Assembly (NCBI GenBank): GCA_034509755.1 | Contig: CM067539.1 | Span: 30,320,001 to 30,384,000, forward strand | Origin: Anisodus tanguticus | Lineage: Eukaryota > Streptophyta > Magnoliopsida > Solanales > Solanaceae | Direction of reading: 5' to 3' | Length of the DNA: 64,000 nucleotides | Shown here: positions 57,341 to 64,000 of the stretch, one piece after another | Numbering within the stretch: position 1 is the stretch's first letter | How the letters are laid out: each line of letters starts with the position of its first letter | Translations under genes and position numbers: made by a program | The notes under the pieces: model-generated | Seen by the model: the letters and a program-made list of their open reading frames with translations, nothing else | The model's database searches: none | What the model was told of the DNA's origin: nothing

Positions 57341-59361
57341 AGTCTTTGCTTGTCCTTAAGCAATTAAAACAACACACAATACTAACATAAATGCTCAGAT
57401 ATCACAAAGTAAAAATGTCTATAGTGGTTTTGACAAGTAACTATCGGCACATTGCTCGTATAAACATCTCCTTCATATCCACAATAATAAACACGATGTA
57501 TGACTCATGACTGTTGTAACTAACAATGAAGATTCAATCAATGACATCAAGTTATTACAAGAACCATTGCGCGCATGTATCTAAACTTACGGGAAACCAA
57601 TCACTTTACCAACCCTTATGCCCTCACATAGACCAAAGAATGTCCCAACACACATATGTACAAACAAACGGGATAGAAGACTAATAAGAAGAGAAACACT
57701 CACACTCACACTCACACTCACACTCACACTCACACTCACAAAGAAATTCTCAAGCTAAACATATAGATACCATATGCTTGCCCTTATTTCAGTACCCTCG
57801 AGTTCGGACAGTTTGGCTGTGATCATACTAGGCTTTTTTCAGGGTTGTAATGTAGGCTTAGGGACGGGTAGGATGTATATTTGGACAATAGTGACTTATC
57901 CTCCTTGACCACTATACTTATTTCACCTTTTACAACCTTAATTTATTTCCCCCTTTTTCTTTTGTTGCCTCAGTGTGGTTTTATTGCTACTCTATTTCTT
58001 TTTGTATTAATTTTTAGTATTTTTTTTTCTATTACACCTTTTTTCTATTTACAACCACCACACTATTTTCAATAACCAGGCAACTCGCGTCTACCCAACC
58101 TTTAGACATAAGCCTTATTTTCCCATATTTCCCATATCACCCCCAACTTAGGCTTTTAGCCTATTGTTCATCATTTTAAGCGTTAAGGAGGAACCAGGTG
58201 CAAAATAGGTATATACAAAACAAATGGTATAGACTCATTCGCGGCTAGTCAAAGAATAGGCTTATAGACTCAGAATGGAAACTACGAAAATTTATATACA
58301 CAGGTTAGGCTCATGAAAGGCTAAACAGGGTTCACTATCAAATAAAGAAGGCCTAAGATCACTTCACATCTCAACTTATCCTAAGAAATAAGACACGACT
58401 AACTAGACAAGTTCTAGATTACACATATAACAAGAGAACAGATACGCAAAAAATTCACAACACATTAGCATAAGGATTGCTCATACACTGACTTCCCCAT
58501 TAAGCATTCAACAGACAAAGTAATGCAATACTCTAAATGTCACAGAAAGAATCATGCATGTCAATTAAGCAACACATTATGAGTATATATCACAAAAAAA
58601 TATGGAAATGGAGCATATCAAACATCAAATATATAACATGCCTTAAGTTACTCAAACCACCACCACATAAATCAGAATTACTTTAATTTATCTAAACACG
58701 ACCTAAACATTTCAGGTTCAATAGAAATAAAACCCCCCAGGAAAATAACCATGGCAAAGAAAAGTTGAGGAGGTCCTAAACACATATATACACTACATAT
58801 AATCAAATAGCCCTACCTCCAACAGAAAAATCATGCATTATTCCCAATGCATCAAAATAAAGACAAGGGAGTAAGAACTACCTGAGGCACTCTAGGTGTG
58901 CTGCTCATCTCGAAGAGATATGGCATATGAGGCATTAATAGTATCTACATCAGCATCAACAACAACATTAGTACCAACATGATTTAGCACTGGTAGGGGT
59001 AGGGGCAGAGGCAAGGTCTCTCCGACTGAAGCACTGCTGGATGAGGCGCTAACAATGTCTCTGGGAATTAAAGTGGGTAATTCTCAACAAGGGACTTCCA
59101 CATGGCTAATTATACATTTTGTTTCTCTATGCTCTGAACCCTAGCTCGATTCCTCTCTATTGCCTCATCACTCAACTCATCCCCCTCATCCCTTTTCCTT
59201 TCCCCCCTAGTATCTTCGGGAGTGACAACTGTTGAAGCTTTATACTCAACTAATTATGTGATGTAGACATATACTGACAAGTCCACCTATCTGGTCGATA
59301 TCGGGTCCTCTAACCTAACATGATCACGAGCCTGCAGTGCCTTAACTGCAGCTCTCAACAC
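57341..59361 (-). other. Athila 3' non-coding region between ORF3 and LTR
   Basis: No coding domain. It includes a (CACTCA)n microsatellite at about 57,698-57,740 and a second polypurine-like tract at 58,139-58,153. A T/C-rich stretch near 57,930-58,060 explains a short plus-strand frame there. Confidence 0.5.
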
Positions 59362-61015
59362 CTATAACTCTGTCCAAAGTGACCCAACATCACTACTCGG
59401 ACCTACTCTCTCAAGCGTTGCTATCCTAATCTCAAACCTATCTAGGCGGGTATGTCGTGCCTCATGAGATGCCTCTGTGGTGAGCTTTAGTGGCTCAAGA
59501 GCTGTAGTAATCTCCTTGGCAACAAATTTCTTAAGTTTCCCCATGATGAAATTAGTCTGCCTATCTGCCATTTTTGCCTTAATAACGACCTGCACGAAGT
59601 TATCTCTAGTGAGGGAAAATGGATCAGTAACTCTAGCTGCAACCTGTGGCTGTGTGGTGGGAATCTAATTCGAAGATGAACAAGGTGTAAATATTAGTGG
59701 TGGCACAGAGGCAGTGGTAGGTACAATATTCGGGACAGGGCCAGTAGTGGTAGGCGACACCTCTGTGGTAGCGTCATCCGCGGCCCCAAAAGTCATGTCA
59801 GCTTGAGGCTCCTCATGCCTCTCAAGTAATGCTGGCAATACATCTTCAGCATCCTGACCATCCCTGAGGGTCTCATCTATGCTCTTCTTCAATTCATACA
59901 TATGTGAAGCTGTGAGACGGTGATCTCTATTTGGTAAGGCATGGACTCGTGCTCGCTGACAGAGCTCAATGATCAGACATAGTAGAATCAAGGAAGTGGA
60001 AGGCTATGACATTTTCAACTTGATCTCCTCTGGCATACACTGTCCAAAATTTATCGGGTACTAGATATCAATGTAGCGACTAGAATAACTAGATCCATGG
60101 TAAGTGCATTATCTGCATGAGTTGGGAGAATTCTGATTTGCACCACACTCCACCAAAAGTTTGTCTCGAGCGTCAGAAAACGTTTGAATATTTTCTACAT
60201 ACTATCCGTAACCACACTTCGTTTGCTAGGTTTTGTGATCACTGTAGCCACCCACTCACGTACACTCTGTGACTTAATTCGGTTAAGTTTGTCATCCAAC
60301 TTTGCCTCATGGGTTGGTACACTATAATCATAACCAAAGTAGACTCAGTTGATTGCTGCGCTAGATATGTCAACTTTCAAACCCCGTACCTCAACCTCTT
60401 CGACTGTCTTAATCTGTTGTAGTCGTTGGCTCGACTTTTTTGCTTTGTTGATCATAGCCCCATAAGCAGCATACAACTCCCGTACTAGAATCAGACAATA
60501 CTCCCCAAGAGCGTTGTCTAGAAATCCCAGCCTATAGAACGCTAATGTCTCAATAGTGTGGGGAATGATCTCTAAACCACCGAAACTGATCTTCTGCTCA
60601 TCAAAAGTACTCCTCTGCAGATTATTTCCTTCCCCCCTTTTTCAATTAGATCCCCTGTTCATACAACGTTTTGGCACCCTCGACCGTGAATAAAAAATGA
60701 CACTCCTCTAATTGTTTACTTCGAATCTCCTGAGCTTGTCCTTCATCATCATCACCATCACCATCAGCTTCCCGGAGAAGTTGAATGAGTACTAGTAGCC
60801 GACTGGGTGGCATGTGTATTATCCCCAGCCGCGGATTCAGATACATGGTCAGATCGAGATGGGGACGATCTCTCCTCATCAGACTGGGAGGAACTGGATG
60901 GTGAGGGCGATGATGAGGCTGGTCGGGGTACAATGGGAGCAATGACCCTATTTTTCTTGGCCGAAATAACCTCTTCCTCTTGGTTTGATGCCTCATATCT
61001 CAACTGGGTTTTCAC
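59362..61015 (-). pseudogene. Athila ORF3, putative plant transposon protein domain, multiply broken
   Basis: It starts at MKTQLRYEASNQEEEVIS (61,015) with a Ser/Pro-rich N-terminal region. It continues across frames with ECHFLFTVEGAKTLYEQGI and GGLEIIPHTIETLAFYRLGFLDN-like sequence. Then come ELYAAYGAMINKAKKS...VRGLKVDISSAAIN, a Trp-rich FWWSVVQIRILPTHADNALT and LCQRARVH. This succession matches the 'putative plant transposon protein' domain found in Athila-type proteins of unknown role. The C-terminal part (MADRQTNFIMGKLKKFVAKEI...) looks like a coiled coil. Stops near 60,340 and 60,200 and several shifts make it a pseudogene. Some Athila third ORFs have been called env-like. No signal peptide or membrane segment was seen here. 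Confidence 0.65.
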
Positions 61016-62578
61016 AAGGGCTCGACTACTACTCTTGCATTTCTCTGGTTGTTTTAAACTGCCACCTCATTTGGTTTGCATTTTAGGAGGAGCTATACTT
61101 GCGAAGACAAGACATTATCAGTCAATAGGCAAAGAAGATATCAAACAGAGGAATCAGAATCAAGTTCTCAGGTTTTTACAGACCGTCAAAAAATTTCCGG
61201 ACCGTCAAATAATTTGACAGAACCGTACAAAAGTTAGACGTTCCGTTAAATTATTTGATGGTACCGTCTTAGAAAATTTCTTACAGACCTGCAATCTTCT
61301 AAAATTTCACAAATACATATTTTAGTCATTCAACTTTATATGATTTCAGGGTGTCGGGGCTCGGGTTACTAAGAGTTTACCCCTTATTCACATGATTACA
61401 CTCATTAGTACATTATAGGATTTTTGGCGGAACAATTTCAAACCTCAGCGATGAAGTTATCTATTGAAATGTCCTTCGATCCATTGGAAGTTATTCAAAC
61501 TTCACTCCCATTCTTTCATTAATTTCTCAAAGTCATTAACATGCATAGTTGGTGGGCACAATGAATCGACACGAATGTAGATCAACATTTCTGTTGACTT
61601 AATGGGGGTACGATATTCTCGTGCCTACGAGTCCTAAACTACAACAATCATACCAAATACCTTACCCCTAACCAATAATTCATCAAATTTCAGCACATGA
61701 CATATATTCCAAACCAATTTCGAACCCTAGGTGCAGGTTTCAACTGCCAAAAATCAAACAACAACTACAACCTTAGTTTCACAATCAAATTTTGAAACCC
61801 CATGTTCATGAATTCTACCCACAATTGTTACTCACTAAACATTAGTTCAATACCATGATAATGCATCCACAAGAGAGTTCAAACATCAACATACCTGATC
61901 GTGATGACATAAGCTAGTTGACAAAGACACGAGACAACGACACATGGTGATGCAACTGGTACAAGTTGCAGGCAAAGGGTGGAGGATGTGAGGTAATGGA
62001 TTAGTGAAGGGATTAGGTAAATTAATGGGGTGTTAATGTCGGGTTAGTGGTGGTCGATTACGGAAGAGGAGAGGTGATGGGCTATTTGATTTTTAGATGA
62101 AGTGGGAGAATGGGGTCAGGTGAAGGTTTTAAACCTTTTCCTGATATTCACGATTATTTTACGATCCGTCAAAATTTTGATGGTACCGTAAATCGCTTTT
62201 ACTGTTCCTCAGTTAAAAACTTACATGACCTTTATTAATGACGTGTCCCAAAAAGCATGGACCGTCAATTTTTCTACGGTCCATCAAATTTGGCCGTCAC
62301 CAACTCGGGACAAGTGAGCACCTTTTGATCACCCCTCTCAAACGGTGAAAATTGACGGACCGTCAAATTTTTTACGATTTGTCAAATTTTCTTTGTGGCC
62401 TGAGACCTGCACACCTATATGATTTTCCTGAGACTTGGACTTCTTGCAACACCAACACACATTATACATCCCCAAAACACTAAAACTACTAAAAACAAAG
62501 AAAAATACAGAAATTTAAACTTGGGTTGCCTCCCAAGAAGCGCTTGAATTAACGTCGCGGCATGACGATGTTACCAAC
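61016..62578 (-). promoter_or_regulatory. Athila post-pol region: anchor, CCGTCAAA clusters, CT-rich leader
   Basis: In minus direction: the anchor AAGCGCTTCTTGGGAGGC (complement of about 62,525-62,550), CCGTCAAA/TTTGACGG motifs at about 62,395-62,160, a C/T-rich leader (about 62,110-61,960) and an AGGTATG candidate donor near 61,893. More CCGTCAAA motifs follow at about 61,260-61,180, just before ORF3. The order is the same as in the plus-strand relative, but the motif is different. Confidence 0.5.
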
Positions 62579-63914
62579 TTATTCATGATCAGGTTCAGGA
62601 GTGTATCCATGTTTTAGACGGTGTCTATCCACGATCTTGTCACCATCAATGCATCCATGGCTGTGTTTCACCCTGTGGCCATTTACTCTAAAAGTTTGAG
62701 TACCATCTCTAGACTTTAATTCCATCGAGCCATCGGGTGAAACACTCACTACTTGGAATAGCCCAGACCATTTCGATTTCAGCTTTCCCAGGAAGAGTTT
62801 CATCCTTGAGTTAAAAAGAAGGACTTCATCTTTCGACTAAAAGTCCCGCTTCAGAATCTTTTTGTCATGGTAATGCTTCATTCTCTCCTTGTACATGGCT
62901 ACACTCTCATATGCTTGATCTTTGAAATCGTCCATCTCATTGAGTTAAAACAACTGAAGTTTGGTTGCTTCATCCCAATCCACATTCAGCTTTTTTAGAG
63001 CTTACATAGCTTTGTGTTCGACTCAACGGGCAAGTGGCATGCCTTACAAAAAACCAGTCGGTAAGGTGAAGTCCCAATAGGTGTCTTGAATGTCGTTCTA
63101 TATGCCCAAAGAGCATCATCTAGCTTCCTTGACCAGTTAGTCCTAATTGTATTAACTATTTTATCTAGTATACTCTTGATTTCTCGGTTTGACACTTCAA
63201 CTTTGCCACTCTTTTGAGGATGATACGGAGTGGCCACTCGGTGCTTAACCCTACACTTCTCTAGCAGCCCAGTAAATTCTATATGACAAAAATATGAACC
63301 CCCATCGCTGATGATTGCCTTCGGTGTGCCGAAATAGGTGAACATATTCTTCTTCAAGAACCCCATCACACTTTTGGCTTCGCTGTTTGGTAAAGCCATT
63401 GCTTCTACCCATTTCGACACATAGTCAACATCCATCAAAATATATTTCATTCCACACGAGCTCACAAAGGGACCCATGACGTCGATCCCCCATACATAAA
63501 AAGTTCCACCTTCATAACAAACTTTAGAGGCATCTCGTGCTTTTGAACATTGCTTCCCTGCCATTGGCATTGATCACATGACCAATCCAACATATTAGCA
63601 TCCCGATACATGGTGGGTCAGAAATACCCACATTCAAGAACTTTTGTAGCTGTCTTGTTTCCACTATAATGACCCCCAACCGGAGAGTCATGACATGCCT
63701 TCAGAATAGACATCACCTCATCTTCAGAAACACATCTCCGAATCATATTATATGCATAAGTTCGGAACAAATACGGCTCATCCCAGTGGTATTGGCGACA
63801 GTCTCTTAAGAATTTCTTCTTATGATAGTTTTTAAGTTCTTTAGGAACAAGATCGGTAACAAAAAAATTAGCAATATCAGCATACCAGGGAGCCGTGGCA
63901 TAGGACAAGGCCAA
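62579..63914 (-). pseudogene. Athila integrase, D-D-E present, with frameshifts
   Basis: The zinc-binding domain lies at 63,914 down to about 63,560 (CVSEDEVMSILKACHDSPVGGHYSGNKTATKV, then SCDQCQWQ after a shift). The core at 63,570-62,995 has D in VWGIDVMGPF, D in IISDGGSYF and E in KSGKVEVSNREIK, with 35 residues between the last two, so the catalytic triad is intact. It ends WAYRTTFKTPIGTSPYRLVF. After a gap in frame, the C-terminal domain MKLFLGKLKSKWSGLF...VNGHRVKH lies at 62,803-62,579. A frameshift near 63,590 and stops around 62,830-62,990 break the gene. Confidence 0.87.
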
Positions 63915-64000
63915 AAGCCTCTCATTAGGAAAAACATTATCTATATCTAGCTCATCATTCGAACCACTAGCTTATTCAAGTTGTGAAAGATGATCAGTAA
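63915..64000 (-). pseudogene. End of Athila RNase H, window edge
   Basis: The minus strand reads TDHLSQLE, then a stop, then ASGSNDELDIDNVFPNERL, matching the end of RNase H and linker of the plus-strand relative (ADHLSRLEE). The remainder lies outside the window. Confidence 0.7.

Larger units (their letters stand above)
56218..64000 (-). mobile_element. Athila-type Gypsy element, minus orientation, runs off the window
   Basis: From right to left: end of RNase H, integrase, post-pol anchor and motif region, ORF3 and non-coding sequence, polypurine tract, 3' LTR. The 3' LTR ends at 56,218 within the plus-strand relative, so this copy inserted into it. Its gag, protease, RT and 5' LTR lie beyond 64,000. 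The extra gene between pol and the 3' LTR is typical of Athila. Confidence 0.85.

Noticed and set aside
59362..61015. Reading the ORF3 region as the gag gene of a separate element
   Set aside because: It lies downstream of integrase on the same strand and upstream of the 3' LTR, with no LTR or primer site before it. The post-pol ORF of Athila explains it better.

Overview
This window is plant nuclear heterochromatin made almost entirely of nested and mostly broken transposable elements. No intact host gene, rRNA, tRNA or CRISPR array was seen. Three things point to a flowering plant: the LTR retrotransposon lineages (Ty3/Gypsy Tekay-like, Tat/Ogre-like and Athila; Ty1/Copia), a hAT transposon with a BED finger, and a CACTA terminus. 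The Tekay-like and Tat/Ogre-like LTR ends resemble those I associate with Solanaceae. That family assignment rests on memory, not on a search.

Layout. 1-2,900 is a minus-strand Tekay-like LTR. 3,323-4,426 is an LTR-like piece with a 167-bp, nearly perfect inverted repeat. 4,670-8,230 is a minus-strand Tat/Ogre-like LTR with its tRNA-Arg-type primer site. It interrupts a second, longer Tat/Ogre-like LTR (8,231-12,502), whose other copy lies in plus orientation at about 46,191-52,330. 12,503-13,299 is a Tekay-like LTR end, primer site and gag start, cut by an antisense Tekay-like LTR (13,300-16,212). A third such LTR (17,352 to about 23,220) carries a nested hAT element (19,577-23,064) with 8-bp target duplications.

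23,288-45,308 is a T-rich, apparently low-copy backbone holding four insertions. They are a solo Copia LTR (23,288-24,389), a Copia element on minus (25,051-31,925, TSD AGTGG), a Gypsy element with gag and protease only (32,683-37,814), and a decayed Copia element (38,324-45,308, TSD GTTTC). A CACTA end follows (to 46,190). The right part holds two Athila elements of one family facing each other: plus-strand 52,331-56,217 (5' truncated, integrase core deleted, RT active site mutated) and minus-strand 56,218-64,000 (3' LTR, downstream ORF3, integrase with D-D-E, cut by the window edge).

How the parts work together. All coding regions are disrupted, so nothing here looks autonomous as written. 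The most striking unexplained structure is a set of short, reiterated, often palindromic GC-containing motifs. In many element families they sit just upstream of the LTR TATA box. In Athila they also sit upstream of the downstream ORF3. The motif differs between copies although the slot is homologous, which looks like a fast-evolving promoter module. A second oddity is a CAG/CTG-to-CG signature confined to the 38-45 kb Copia element.
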